Notes under the pieces: model-generated
Databases searched by the model: none
What the model was told of the DNA's origin: nothing
The model's input: the letters and a program-made list of their open reading frames with translations, nothing else
Shown here: positions 23,931-32,439 of the stretch, one piece after another
How the letters are laid out: each line of letters opens with the position of its first letter
Numbering within the stretch: the stretch's first letter is position 1
NCBI GenBank assembly: GCA_963795665.1
Contig: CAWCIP010000005.1
Coordinates: 124,001 to 188,000 of the forward strand
Reading direction: 5' to 3'
DNA length: 64,000 nucleotides
Origin: DASUPK01 sp963795665
Lineage (GTDB): Bacteria; Actinomycetota; Thermoleophilia; Solirubrobacterales; 70-9
Program-made: the position numbers and the translations under genes

Positions 23931-25627
23931 TGCCCGTCGAGCCGGCAGAGTTCCCGCCGCCGGTCAAGCCGGCGGAGGAGTTCATCGCACCGATCACCGA
24001 TCCCGAGGAGGAGCGGATCGAGGTCGGAGTGGCGATCGTGGGCGGCGGTCCCGCGGGGCTCGCCTGCGCGAACAAGCTCATGCAGCTGCTCGAGAACGAG
24101 CCGGAGCTGACGGAGAAGCTGGGCGAGGTCCCGGTGGCCGTGATCGAGAAGGGCAAGACGCCGGGCGCGCACCTGCTCTCCGGGGCCAACATGAAGCCGT
24201 CGGCGATGCGGGAGCTCTTCCCGGACCTGGAACCGTCGGACTGGCCCGTCTACCAGGAGGTCACCAAGGACGCGGTGTACCTCCTCACCAAGAAGATGGC
24301 GCTGCCGCTCAAGCCGATGCCGCCCAACTTCAGGAACCACGGCAACTACGTCACCTCCGTCGCCAAGCTCGGCAGGTTCCTGGCGGAGAAGGCGGAGGAG
24401 GCCGGCGTCTACATCCTGAGCGAGACCGCGGCCGACAAGCTGCTGGTCGAGGACCGCATCGTCCGCGGCGTTCGCTCGGGAGACAAGGGCCGCGGCAAGG
24501 ACGGCGAGGAGCTCTCCAACTTCGAGCCGGGGTCCGACGTGGTCGCCAGGGCGACCGTCCTCGCCGAGGGCACCATCGGGCACCTGACCAACGCCGCGCT
24601 CGACTACTTCGACCTGCGCGGCCCGAACCCGCAGCGCTGGGAGATCGGCGTCAAGGAGGTCTGGGAGGTGGAGAAGCCTCTGGACCGCGTGATCCACACC
24701 ATGGGCTGGCCGCTGCGCAAGCGCGCCAAGTGGAACGAGTTCGGCGGCACCTTCATCTACCCCATGGGGGAGGACAAGGTCGCGATCGGCCTGGTGGTCG
24801 GCCTCGACACCACGGACGCCACCTTCTCCTGCCACGACGCCCTCCAGGAGGTGAAGACCCACCCGTTCGTCAAGAAGATCCTCGAGGGCGGCAAGCGCGT
24901 CGGCTGGGGCGCCAAGACGATCCCGTCGGGCGGCTACTGGTCGATGCCGAAGCGCCTCTCCAGCCCCGGCATGATGATCACCGGCGATGCCGCGGGGATG
25001 GTCAACGTTCCGACCCTGAAGGGCATCCACTACGCGATGCACTCGGGCATGTACGCCGCCGAGGCGATCGTCGAGTCGCTCAAGGCCGAATCCGTGAACT
25101 TCGAGAACTACGAGCACAAGGTGAAGAAGTCGCCGATCGAGAAGGACCTCTACGAGTCGCGCAACATGCGCCAGGTCTTCTCCAAGGGCTTCTTCCTGGG
25201 CGGCGCGCTCGCCAGCGCGATGACGATCACCAAGGGCGCCTTCCCCGGCGGCCACTGGAAGGCAGAGCCTGACGCAGACGTCCCGGTGGAGATCGACGGC
25301 GGGGCGAACAACTACCCGAAGCCGGACAACAAATACCTCTTCGACAAGCTCAACTCCGTCTTCCTCTCGGGGAACGCGACCCGGGACGATGCCCCGAACC
25401 ACATCCGGATCCAGGAGCGCGTGCCCAAGGAGGTCGCCCAGACCTGGGTCTCGATGTGCCCGGCGCAGGTCTACGAGATCCCTGAGGAGCAGCTCGAGAG
25501 CGGCGCCGAGACGGTCGACGTCCACGTCACCCCCTCGAACTGCGTGCAGTGCGGCGCAATCACCGCCAAGGGCGGCAGGCTAACCCTGCCCGAGGGCGGC
25601 GACGGCCCTCTTTACCAGGAGGTCTAG
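23930..25627 (+). CDS. ETF-quinone oxidoreductase with altered Fe-S ligand set
   Basis: A 565-aa membrane-associated flavoprotein that passes electrons from ETF to the quinone pool. The GTG at 23930 overlaps the etfA stop; the open frame upstream is an antisense-type extension. The FAD site is VGVAIVGGGPAGLACANKL, and DAAGMVNVPTLKGIHYAMHSGMYAAE-like sequence marks the second FAD segment. The C-terminal Fe-S domain has C510 (SMCPAQVYEI) and C538-V-Q-C541, but the position three residues later, Cys in mitochondrial enzymes, is I544. So at most three of the four usual cluster ligands are in place. The PEGGDGPLYQEV ending is normal. Confidence 0.93.
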   Translation: MPVEPAEFPPPVKPAEEFIAPITDPEEERIEVGVAIVGGGPAGLACANKLMQLLENEPELTEKLGEVPVAVIEKGKTPGAHLLSGANMKPSAMRELFPDLEPSDWPVYQEVTKDAVYLLTKKMALPLKPMPPNFRNHGNYVTSVAKLGRFLAEKAEEAGVYILSETAADKLLVEDRIVRGVRSGDKGRGKDGEELSNFEPGSDVVARATVLAEGTIGHLTNAALDYFDLRGPNPQRWEIGVKEVWEVEKPLDRVIHTMGWPLRKRAKWNEFGGTFIYPMGEDKVAIGLVVGLDTTDATFSCHDALQEVKTHPFVKKILEGGKRVGWGAKTIPSGGYWSMPKRLSSPGMMITGDAAGMVNVPTLKGIHYAMHSGMYAAEAIVESLKAESVNFENYEHKVKKSPIEKDLYESRNMRQVFSKGFFLGGALASAMTITKGAFPGGHWKAEPDADVPVEIDGGANNYPKPDNKYLFDKLNSVFLSGNATRDDAPNHIRIQERVPKEVAQTWVSMCPAQVYEIPEEQLESGAETVDVHVTPSNCVQCGAITAKGGRLTLPEGGDGPLYQEV

Positions 25628-25725
25628 CGGCCACCAGGCCGCTCCATCTTGGAGCGAGGGCGAAGCCCGTAGCGACTCATGTGGGGCGGCCGCTCGTGGC
25701 CGCGATTTGATGGCGAAACCGGTTA
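25628..25725. repeat. convergent-junction element, copy C
   Basis: The most complete copy. It contains GCTCC-ATCTT-GGAGC (25641-25655), GGGC-GAA-GCCC (25658-25668), an AGCGACTCATGTG spacer, the core GCGGCC-GCTCGT-GGCCGC (25686-25703) and the tail GATGGCGAAACCGG that runs into the minus-strand stop codon (25723-25725). It fills the whole gap between the ETF-QO gene and the convergent cytochrome c gene. Confidence 0.8.
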
Positions 25726-26159
25726 AGGCGTGCTGCTGCCCGACGCGTTGGCGGCCACGAACGCCGCGACGTCCTGCGCGTCGCTGCCCGTCACCAGGTT
25801 TCGCGGCATGTTCCCGGTGCGACCGCCCGCTCCGTGGCTGTGGCTTCCCCCACCGATCCTGATCGCTCGCAGGACGTCCCCCTCGTTCACAGCGATGTCC
25901 CCGAGATCAGGCCCGATCTGACCCACGGTCCCGGCGGCGTCGAGGGTGTGGCAGGAGCCGCAGTGATCCACGAAGAGCTCGCGGCCGCGCTGCTGGCCGG
26001 GGTCAGCGGCTGCTTGGTCACGCCCGGCTCCGGCGCTCCGCTCCGCGAGGTCCTCTGACTCACGGTCGCCGAGTCGCTGCCGCCACAGCCCACCACCACC
26101 AGCAGGATGGACGATCCGGCGGCCAGGCAGGCGGCGGCTGAGCGAATTCGGTTCCGCAT
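25723..26159 (-). pseudogene. cytochrome c lipoprotein, frameshifted
   Basis: Two reading frames together make one sensible protein. The first (from ATG 26159) gives a lipoprotein signal with lipobox-like VVVGC and a Ser/Thr-rich linker. The second gives GQQRGRELFVDHCGSCHTLDAAG, a CxxCH heme c site, followed by VGQIGPDLGD and a distal Met in GGRTGNMPRNLV, ending ASGSSTP. A one-base shift somewhere between about 25985 and 26090 is needed to join them. No start with an export signal exists in the heme frame. Either the gene is newly broken or the sequence has an indel. The intact product would be a membrane-anchored monoheme cytochrome, next to ETF-QO. Confidence 0.7.
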
Positions 26160-26251
26160 GACGTGACGGCTACCCGGTCGGTGGGTCGCTAGTCGCGCGT
26201 ACCGGGATTCGAGGTGCTGTCCGCCCCCGCGGGCTGATCTATGCTCGCGCC

Positions 26252-27760
26252 GTGGCGGACCATGCGAGCCAGACGCTCGAGCGCGAGTTCCTCGAATTCG
26301 CCCCGGATGCGGTCATCGGCGTCGACCAGACCGGCGAGATCAGGCTGGTCAACTCGCGCACGCAGGCGGTGTTCGGATACGCGCGAGAGGAGCTGATCGG
26401 CGAGCCCGTCGAGATGCTCGTGCCGGAGAGCATTCGACCGGCGCATATCGCGCATAGGGACGGCTACTTCGAAACGCCGCGCACCCGCCCGATGGGCGCC
26501 GGCCACGACCTCTATGCCCGCCGCAAGGACGGGACCGAGTTTCCGTGCGAGATCTCACTCTCGGCGGTGGCGACGGACAGCGGAATGATGGCCCTCGCGG
26601 CGATCCGCGACATCACGGACCGGCGGCGCGACCGCGACGAGCTCCGCAGGGCCGTGAGGCGGTTGCAGGCGGCGACGGACGTCGCGATCGCGGTTGGCGG
26701 GGAGACCGACCTGCAGCGCGTCCTGGAGGCGATCGTCGAGCGAGGCCGCGCCTTGGTCGAAGCGAGGGCCCTGGTCATCCTGCTCCGCGAGGGCGACGAG
26801 CTCGTGGTGGCGGCGACGGCGGCGGTCGCCGGCGGGCTCGATCCAAAGGTGTCGGGGCTCAAGATGCGCGCCAAGGAGACCTCGGAGAAGGTGCTGCTCG
26901 GCAAGTTCACCGGCGCCGATCTCGGAGCCGAGGAGAGCGGCCGGGCGCTCCTCGCGCCTCTGCTCTTCCGCGGGGATCCCCTCGGCGTGGTCGTTGCCCT
27001 GGACCGCATCGGCGACCCCGGACGCTTCGATGACGAGCATCAGCGGCTGCTCGAGGCCTTCGCCGCGAGCGCCGCGACCGGGGTCGCGACCGCCCGGTCG
27101 ATGGCCGAGGAGCGCCTCCAGAACACGATCGACGCCGCCGAGCAGGAGCGCAGCCGCTGGGCCCGCGAGCTCCACGACGAGACGCTTCAGGCCCTGGCGG
27201 TGCTCCGCATGCGCCTCTCGTCGGCACTTCGCGAGGAGACCGGGGACCGGCTGCACGAGACGGGTCAGGCTGCGGTCGAGCAGATCGACGACGAGATCGT
27301 CAAGCTGCGCCGCCTGATCACCGAGCTGCGGCCGGCCTCGCTGGACACCATCGGCCTCCAGGCGGCTCTGCAGGCCCTGGCCGAGCAGCACCATCACGCG
27401 GCCAACCTGAAGGTCGACTGCGACTTCGACCTTGCCAGCGAGGAGGATGCGCGCCCCACGCCGGTTCTCGAGACGGCCGTCTACAGGCTCGTCCAGGAGG
27501 CCCTCAACAACGTCACGAAGCACTCGATGGCCCGCCGCGCCGAACTCGCCGTCCGCGCCACCCGCGGGACGATCCAGATCGAGGTCGCCGACGATGGGGT
27601 CGGCTTCGAGCCCAACCTGGTCCGAGAGGGATTTGGCCTGGTTGGGATGCGAGAGCGCGCCGCATTGCTCGGCGGGACGCTCGACGTCACCTCGAACCGC
27701 GGATCCGGCACCCGGGTGCGGGCCGAGATTCCGCTCACGACCCGCGCCGACGAAGGGTAA
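26252..27760 (+). CDS. PAS-GAF sensor histidine kinase, NarL-partner (HisKA_3) type
   Basis: A 502-aa cytosolic sensor kinase without membrane helices. A PAS domain (residues 10-125, with AVIGVDQTGEIRLVNSRTQAVFGYAREELIG) is followed by a GAF domain (about 145-290), the dimerisation helix with the phospho-accepting H308 in ERSRWARELHDETLQAL, and a HATPase domain with the N-box EALNNVTKHS and G-boxes DDGVGFEP and GFGLVGMRERA. It would phosphorylate the response regulator encoded convergently at 27797. The start is a GTG shortly after a TATGCT hexamer. The stop codon touches element D. Confidence 0.92.
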   Translation: MADHASQTLEREFLEFAPDAVIGVDQTGEIRLVNSRTQAVFGYAREELIGEPVEMLVPESIRPAHIAHRDGYFETPRTRPMGAGHDLYARRKDGTEFPCEISLSAVATDSGMMALAAIRDITDRRRDRDELRRAVRRLQAATDVAIAVGGETDLQRVLEAIVERGRALVEARALVILLREGDELVVAATAAVAGGLDPKVSGLKMRAKETSEKVLLGKFTGADLGAEESGRALLAPLLFRGDPLGVVVALDRIGDPGRFDDEHQRLLEAFAASAATGVATARSMAEERLQNTIDAAEQERSRWARELHDETLQALAVLRMRLSSALREETGDRLHETGQAAVEQIDDEIVKLRRLITELRPASLDTIGLQAALQALAEQHHHAANLKVDCDFDLASEEDARPTPVLETAVYRLVQEALNNVTKHSMARRAELAVRATRGTIQIEVADDGVGFEPNLVREGFGLVGMRERAALLGGTLDVTSNRGSGTRVRAEIPLTTRADEG

Positions 27761-27799
27761 TCCGGCTTCGCCATCAGGTCGCGCCACAAGCGGCCGCTA
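27761..27799. repeat. convergent-junction element, copy D (short)
   Basis: A 39-bp reduced copy, reversed relative to A and C. It has the CCGGCTTCGCCATCAGGTCGCG end and a degenerate core GCGCCACAAGCGGCCGC. It fills the gap between the histidine kinase stop (27758-27760) and the response regulator stop (27797-27799), and both stop codons touch it. Confidence 0.65.
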
Positions 27800-28450
27800 G
27801 ACGTCGATCAGGCCTCGCTCGATCGCGTAGCGGACGAGCTCCGAGCGCGTCGTCATCGCGAGCTTCTGCTGGATGTGCGCCCGGTGTGACTCGACCGTGC
27901 GCACGCTCAGATACAGCTGCTCGGCGATCTCGTTGTTGGTATGGCCGAGCGCGATCAGCCGCAGGACCTCCAGCTCGCGCTCGGAGAGATCATCCGGGGT
28001 CACGGCATCGGGCTCGGCGGCGAGCCTGGCGCCGAGCTCGGGCTGCAGGTAGGTCCTGCCCTCGGCGGCCATGCGGACGGCCTTGACCAGCTCCTCGCTG
28101 GCCGCCTCCTTGAGGATGTATCCCAGCACGCCGGCCTGGAGCGCCTCCCGCGCGAAGGCGGTCTCGTCCTGCATGGTGAGCACGACGATCTCCGTAGCCG
28201 GCGATTGCTCCCTGATCGAGGGGATCGCCGCCAATCCGGACCCTCCCGGCATGTTGATGTCGAGGATCAGGACCTTGGGGCGGTGGCCGCTGACGTACCG
28301 GCCGGCCGAGTCCGCGTCGCCTGCCTCCGCGACCACCTCGATGTCGGGCTCGCGCTCAAGCATCAGCCGCAGGGCGCTGCGGACGACGGCGTGATCGTCC
28401 GCCAGAACCACCGAGATCTTTTCGGACTCGACCTCCCCTGTCTCTGACAC
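27797..28450 (-). CDS. NarL/LuxR-family response regulator
   Basis: A 217-aa regulator. The receiver domain has ISVVLADDHAVVRSALRLML, the phosphoacceptor Asp in VLILDINMPGGSG, and the Lys of GYILKEAASEEL. The LuxR helix-turn-helix is LSERELEVLRLIALGHTNNEIAEQLYLSVRTVESHRAHIQQKL. The GTG at 28450 is used. It is the natural partner of the convergent kinase ending at 27760; converging partner genes are less common than an operon. Targets are unknown. Confidence 0.93.
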   Translation of the reverse strand: MSETGEVESEKISVVLADDHAVVRSALRLMLEREPDIEVVAEAGDADSAGRYVSGHRPKVLILDINMPGGSGLAAIPSIREQSPATEIVVLTMQDETAFAREALQAGVLGYILKEAASEELVKAVRMAAEGRTYLQPELGARLAAEPDAVTPDDLSERELEVLRLIALGHTNNEIAEQLYLSVRTVESHRAHIQQKLAMTTRSELVRYAIERGLIDV

Positions 28451-28557
28451 GGTTCGTACCTTAGCCCGGCTCGCGAGCCGTGGCCGTATCGTCGCGGCAC
28501 CGCAACTCGCCGCCCGACAAGCGGTTATCTGGACGTGGGAAGGGGGCGGCAACGGTG

Positions 28558-30315
28558 ATGGGGGGTTCGGCGCGGACGATCGTCAGGCGGGTCGTCGGCG
28601 CACTGCTGCTGGCGGGACTGCTGAGCGCTGCGGTGGCCCTGGCGCCAGGCGGCAGCGAGGCGAAGAAGCGGCCCGCCGCCAAGCAGAAGCGCCCGAACAT
28701 CGTGATGATCATGGACGACGACCAGTCGGCCGAGCAGCAGCGCTTCCTCACCAAGACGAACGCCGCGATCGGGCGCCATGGCGTCACCTTCGACAACTCC
28801 TTCGTCAACTACTCCCTCTGCTGCCCATCGCGGTCGACGTTGCTCACCGGCCAGTACGCGCACAACCACGGAGTGCGGGGCAACGAGCTCCCCTCGGGCG
28901 GCTACAGCAGGCTCCGGCCGACCCTCGGCAACTCGCTCCCGGTCTGGTTGCAGCGCGCCGGCTACTACACGGGGCACATCGGCAAGTTCCTGAACGGCTA
29001 CGGCCGCGACGCGCCGGACTCGGACGTGCCACCGGGCTGGAACGAGTGGTACGGCTCGCTCGACAAGCCGGACGGTTTCACCGGCGGCACTTACACCGCT
29101 TACGGCTATTCGCTCAACGAGAACGGCCGGATCGTGCACTACGGGACCACCCCCGACGCCGTGGACCCCGCCACCTACCAGACCGACCTCTACTCCCAGA
29201 AGGCCGCCGACTTCATCCGGCGGCGCGCGCCGAGCCGGAAGCCGTTCTACCTCTCGGTCGCCCCGCGCGACCCGCACAAGGAGGCCAACGCCTGCAGCTG
29301 CGCCGGCGACAACCCGCGCGCCGCGCCGCGATACGAGGGAGCACTGGCAGGGCTGACCGCACCCAGGAACCCGGATTTCAACGAGGCCGACGTCTCGGAC
29401 AAGCCCTCCAACATCAAGAAACTGCCGATCCTCGACCAGACCCAGGTCAATGCCGTGGACGCGCGCTACCGCGCCCGCGCCGAGGCTCTGCTCGGGGTGG
29501 ACGACCTCGTTCAGAACGTGGTCAGCACCCTGAAGCAGCAGGGCGAGCTGAAGAACACCGTGCTCCTCTTCACCTCCGACAACGGGTTCTTCCACGGTGA
29601 GCATCGGGTGCCGCAGGGGAAGGTCCGCATCTATGAGCCGTCGATCCGGGTGCCGCTGCTGATCCGCGGTCCCGGAGTGTCCCAGGGCGTTCACCGCAGA
29701 CAGCCGGTCGGAAACGTGGACCTGGCGGAGACGATTCTCGACTTCGCCCACGCCAAGGCAGGACGCAAGGAGGACGGGATGTCGCTCCTGCCGATCATGC
29801 GCGACAAGCTGTACTGGCCGGGCCGCGCCCTCGACCTCGAGACCTACTTCACGCCCGACACCACCGAGGACCCCGAGGATCCGCCGCTGAACTACCAGGG
29901 CGTGCGCACCGACCGCTACCTGTACGCGAACTACGGCACCGGCGAGCAGGAGCTCTACGACCTGCGCAACGACCCGTTCGAGCTGCAGAACGCGATTGGA
30001 AACCCGGCCTATTCTCAGGTGAGGGCTTCACTGCAGGCGCTGCTCGGCCGGGTGGCGGACTGCGGCGGCAGGACCTGCAGGGGCCGGCCGGCCATGAAGC
30101 TGAAGCTGCGCCACTGCACCACGGCGCTGGTCACCGGCAGGAGCAAGCCGCAGGAGGCGACCTTCTACCTGCGGAGGAAGAAGATCGGCCGGGACGGCAA
30201 GCCACCGATCAGGACCCGTCTGCCCCGCGCCGCCAATGGGGGCCGCGTGGAGGCTGTGGTGAGCTCGCTCGACGGGCGGAAGGTCAGCCTGACGCGGAAG
30301 CTGCGGGGCTGCTGA
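28558..30315 (+). CDS. secreted sulfatase (arylsulfatase/GlcNAc-6-sulfatase-like)
   Basis: A 585-aa exported sulfatase. The signal segment (RRVVGALLLAGLLSAAVALA) is followed by RPNIVMIMDDDQS with metal-binding Asp residues. C88-C89-P-S-R is the sulfatase signature, so C88 should become formylglycine. GHIGKFLNGYG, TSDNGFFHGEHR and YDLRNDPFELQN complete the family pattern. A C-terminal Cys/Arg-rich domain of about 90 residues with no known match follows. No formylglycine-generating enzyme gene is in the window. ATG 28558 is preferred, though the GTG one codon earlier has better spacing to AAGGGGG. The gene's end overlaps the convergent hydrolase by 32 bases. Confidence 0.88.
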   Translation: MGGSARTIVRRVVGALLLAGLLSAAVALAPGGSEAKKRPAAKQKRPNIVMIMDDDQSAEQQRFLTKTNAAIGRHGVTFDNSFVNYSLCCPSRSTLLTGQYAHNHGVRGNELPSGGYSRLRPTLGNSLPVWLQRAGYYTGHIGKFLNGYGRDAPDSDVPPGWNEWYGSLDKPDGFTGGTYTAYGYSLNENGRIVHYGTTPDAVDPATYQTDLYSQKAADFIRRRAPSRKPFYLSVAPRDPHKEANACSCAGDNPRAAPRYEGALAGLTAPRNPDFNEADVSDKPSNIKKLPILDQTQVNAVDARYRARAEALLGVDDLVQNVVSTLKQQGELKNTVLLFTSDNGFFHGEHRVPQGKVRIYEPSIRVPLLIRGPGVSQGVHRRQPVGNVDLAETILDFAHAKAGRKEDGMSLLPIMRDKLYWPGRALDLETYFTPDTTEDPEDPPLNYQGVRTDRYLYANYGTGEQELYDLRNDPFELQNAIGNPAYSQVRASLQALLGRVADCGGRTCRGRPAMKLKLRHCTTALVTGRSKPQEATFYLRRKKIGRDGKPPIRTRLPRAANGGRVEAVVSSLDGRKVSLTRKLRGC

Positions 30316-31135
30316 CCTTCTCCGCGAAGGCGCCGATCAGCTCCGCGAGCCTCTCCGGCTGATCCTCCGAGACGAACGTGTAGGAGTCCTCGATCTTCTC
30401 CAGGGTCGCGCCCTGGATCGTCTCCGCCAGGCGCTCCCCGAAGGAGAGCTTGAAGAAGCGGTCCTCGACAGCCCAGGCGAGCATCGCCGGGCGATCGAAG
30501 GTGCGCAGCTTCTCGGCGGCTTCGAACGTGTATTTCGGATCGATTGCCCGTAAGACCTTGATCGTGTCGCGGCGGATCTCCTTGTCGGTCAGGTAGGGAT
30601 CGACCCACTCGCGGGTCGGGGCGCCGGCGAAGTCGCGCTTGATCAGCCAGCCGTATGCGATCGGCAGCCTGCGAAGGGCCGCGAAGCGCATTCCGGCCAT
30701 CATTCCCGTCAGGCCGCCGGGCACCTTCGCGGCCCACTGCAGGGGACGGAAGGCCGGCGGGAGGAAGTTCTCGAACGCATCGCAGTTGGTCAGCAGCAGC
30801 CTGCCGATCCGCTCGGGGTGGTTGGCCGCGGTGATCTGGGAGATCGCCCCGCCGGTGTCATTGCCGACGAGGGTGACGTCCTGCAGGTCGAGCCCCTCGA
30901 GGAAGCCCGCGACGATCCGCGCGAGCCCCGGGGGAGAGAGGTCGGCGTCGGGATTCAGCGGCTCCGGATGAGAGCCGAGCGGGAGCTCGGGAACGATGCA
31001 GCGGAAGCGGTCCTCCAGCAGTGGAGTCACCTTGCGCCAGAGCCGTCCATCGACGAGCAGGCCGTGCACGAAGACGATGGGAGGGCCCTCGCCCGACTCG
31101 CGGTAGTGGATGTTCCCCTCTGGGAGCTTGATCAT
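30284..31135 (-). CDS. alpha/beta hydrolase, haloalkane-dehalogenase-like, catalytic His absent
   Basis: A 283-aa alpha/beta hydrolase. The oxyanion strand is IVFVHGLLVDGRLW, and the nucleophile elbow is LVGNDTGGAI with Asp93, as in haloalkane dehalogenases and epoxide hydrolases. The acid region WAVEDRFFKLS is present. At the position of the catalytic His (usually GHF before the E-D-Q-P-E segment) the sequence is SYTFVSEDQPE, so Thr253 replaces His. The enzyme may be inactive as a hydrolase or use another base. It is the last gene of a three-gene operon; its ATG overlaps the stop of the preceding SnoaL-like gene by 4 bases. Confidence 0.82.
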   Translation of the reverse strand: MIKLPEGNIHYRESGEGPPIVFVHGLLVDGRLWRKVTPLLEDRFRCIVPELPLGSHPEPLNPDADLSPPGLARIVAGFLEGLDLQDVTLVGNDTGGAISQITAANHPERIGRLLLTNCDAFENFLPPAFRPLQWAAKVPGGLTGMMAGMRFAALRRLPIAYGWLIKRDFAGAPTREWVDPYLTDKEIRRDTIKVLRAIDPKYTFEAAEKLRTFDRPAMLAWAVEDRFFKLSFGERLAETIQGATLEKIEDSYTFVSEDQPERLAELIGAFAEKVSSPAASASG

Positions 31136-31614
31136 GCTGGCCTCCTCAGGCTACGGAGCTGTGTCTTCAGGAACTTCGGCCAGGAGCGCGGGCTGAGCGC
31201 CACGGTCTTGACCAGCGGGGTCGCGTCGAGGTAGGCGAACCGCTCGACGGCCTTGCCCCCTCGGAGCTTGATCCGGTCGCAGCTGTGCATCGTGAATCCG
31301 CGCCCGCCGATGGTTCCCTCCAGCCGCAGCTCGATGTAGACGACGTCACCACTGGATGCCCAGCTCTCGACGATCCCATGCAGGTCCGGCACGAGGTCGA
31401 AGAGTGGCCGGGCGAACTCCTCGCGAAAGCCGTGCAGACCGACCACCGGGCGCATCGACGGCTGGATCATCTTGACGTCCTCGTGGAGCCACGGGTCGAA
31501 GTGGTCGCAGAAGGTGTCGGTGTCGACGGGGTCGGCCCAGCCCTCGGTGAACATTTCTACCCAGGCTTGGGCCTCCGCGCTCGTGGCCGATCCGTTGGCG
31601 GTCGCGGTGGTCAC
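31132..31614 (-). CDS. SnoaL-like (NTF2-fold) protein
   Basis: A 160-aa protein of the SnoaL/NTF2-like fold, a cone-shaped alpha+beta barrel used by small isomerases, hydratases and cyclases. Typical features are the helix EAQAWVEMFTEGWADP, FCDHFDPWLHEDVKMIQPSMRPVVGLHGFREEFARPLFDLVPDL in the pocket region, and the strands VVYIELRLEGTIGGRGFTMHSCDRIKLRGGKAVERFAYLD. GTG 31614 overlaps the upstream stop by 4 bases. It is the middle gene of the operon with another SnoaL-like protein and the dehalogenase-like hydrolase. The substrate is unknown. Confidence 0.8.
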   Translation of the reverse strand: MTTATANGSATSAEAQAWVEMFTEGWADPVDTDTFCDHFDPWLHEDVKMIQPSMRPVVGLHGFREEFARPLFDLVPDLHGIVESWASSGDVVYIELRLEGTIGGRGFTMHSCDRIKLRGGKAVERFAYLDATPLVKTVALSPRSWPKFLKTQLRSLRRPA

Positions 31615-32054
31615 TGCTCGCCTCCCAGCTGGCGCTGCATGGTTATCGAGTCGAGGTAGGTGTGCTTGCTGGCGATCAGGCCGTCGCGGACCTCGATCAC
31701 GTCGACGCAGGGGACCTCGACCCGGGCGCCCGCGGTGCCGAACAACTCGTCCTCGACCTGGATCGCCTGCTCGACGGTCCCGCTCATCGTCGACTCGAGC
31801 ACCCAGTGGTCCTGGCCGAGCTGCAGGGAACGCTCGGCGAAGTGGATGTCGGGCATCATCGCGATGTAGGCGGCGAAGGCCTCGCGAACCGCCTCCTTGC
31901 CCTTGGCCAGGGGAGACCCGGCGGCGAACGCGGTGAAGACGCAATCGTCGGTGTGCATGTCCATGATCGCGTCGAGGTCCTGGCGGTTCCAGGCCTCGCC
32001 ATAGCGCTGGGCGAGCATCTGGATCGCGGTATCGGTGTCGGTGGCGGTGGTCAT
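31611..32054 (-). CDS. SnoaL-like (NTF2-fold) protein
   Basis: A 147-aa NTF2-fold protein, first gene of the operon. It contains YGEAWNRQDLDAIMDMHTDDCVFTAF and a long pocket helix with KGKEAVREAFAAYIAMMPDIHF, then strands ending in VDVIEVRDGLIASKHTYLD. The pattern matches steroid-isomerase-like and polyketide-cyclase-like families. Its promoter region contains two copies of a palindrome that probably controls the operon. Together with the next two genes it may modify a ring-containing or halogenated small molecule; that is inference. Confidence 0.82.
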   Translation of the reverse strand: MTTATDTDTAIQMLAQRYGEAWNRQDLDAIMDMHTDDCVFTAFAAGSPLAKGKEAVREAFAAYIAMMPDIHFAERSLQLGQDHWVLESTMSGTVEQAIQVEDELFGTAGARVEVPCVDVIEVRDGLIASKHTYLDSITMQRQLGGEQ

Positions 32055-32111
32055 CGGGCGTCCCTCCTCGAATTAATCGGGTCGCTCCTTCCGGAGCGCC
32101 CTGTCATCTCG

Positions 32112-32150
32112 CATACAGGCTGTATGTATATCTGACCTACAGCCTGTATG
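32112..32150. promoter_or_regulatory. paired palindromic operators of the SnoaL/hydrolase operon
   Basis: Site 1 is the perfect 15-bp palindrome CATACAGGCTGTATG (32112-32126). Site 2 is CCTACAGCCTGTATG (32136-32150), which matches 13 of 15 positions. The centres are 24 bp apart, so a dimeric repressor could occupy neighbouring faces. The sites lie 58 to 96 bases upstream of the operon start and the local sequence is AT-rich. No regulator gene adjoins. Confidence 0.6.
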
Positions 32151-32232
32151 TCAACGTGAGTCAGCGCACAGATCGCGGCCCGCTCCTTGGGGCCTGCGGC
32201 CGTGTTCATTGGCCTGGCTAGACTTGAACGCG

Positions 32233-32439
32233 ATGAAGACAGACATCCATCCCGAATACGTCCTCTCGCACGTCCATTGCTCGTGCGGAAACGACTTCTA
32301 CACGCGCTCCACGAAGCCCGAGCTTCACGTGGAGATCTGCTCGCAGTGCCATCCCTTCTATACGGGCAAGCAGAAGCTGGTTGACACCGGCGGCCGGGTC
32401 GAGCGGTTCCGTCGCCGGGCCGCCAAGCGCGCCCGTTGA
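32233..32439 (+). CDS. rpmE: ribosomal protein bL31
   Basis: A 68-aa zinc-type (C+) L31. MKTDIHPEY opens the protein, CSCGN and CSQCHPFYTG supply the zinc cysteines, and KLVDTGGRVERFRRR is the family ending. An upstream in-frame ATG is rejected because the L31 N-terminus is well known. It overlaps the next gene in TTGA. The gene is the first of the conserved rpmE-yqhQ-prfA-prmC-tsaC-glyA-atp gene order that runs through this window with insertions. Confidence 0.97.
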   Translation: MKTDIHPEYVLSHVHCSCGNDFYTRSTKPELHVEICSQCHPFYTGKQKLVDTGGRVERFRRRAAKRAR

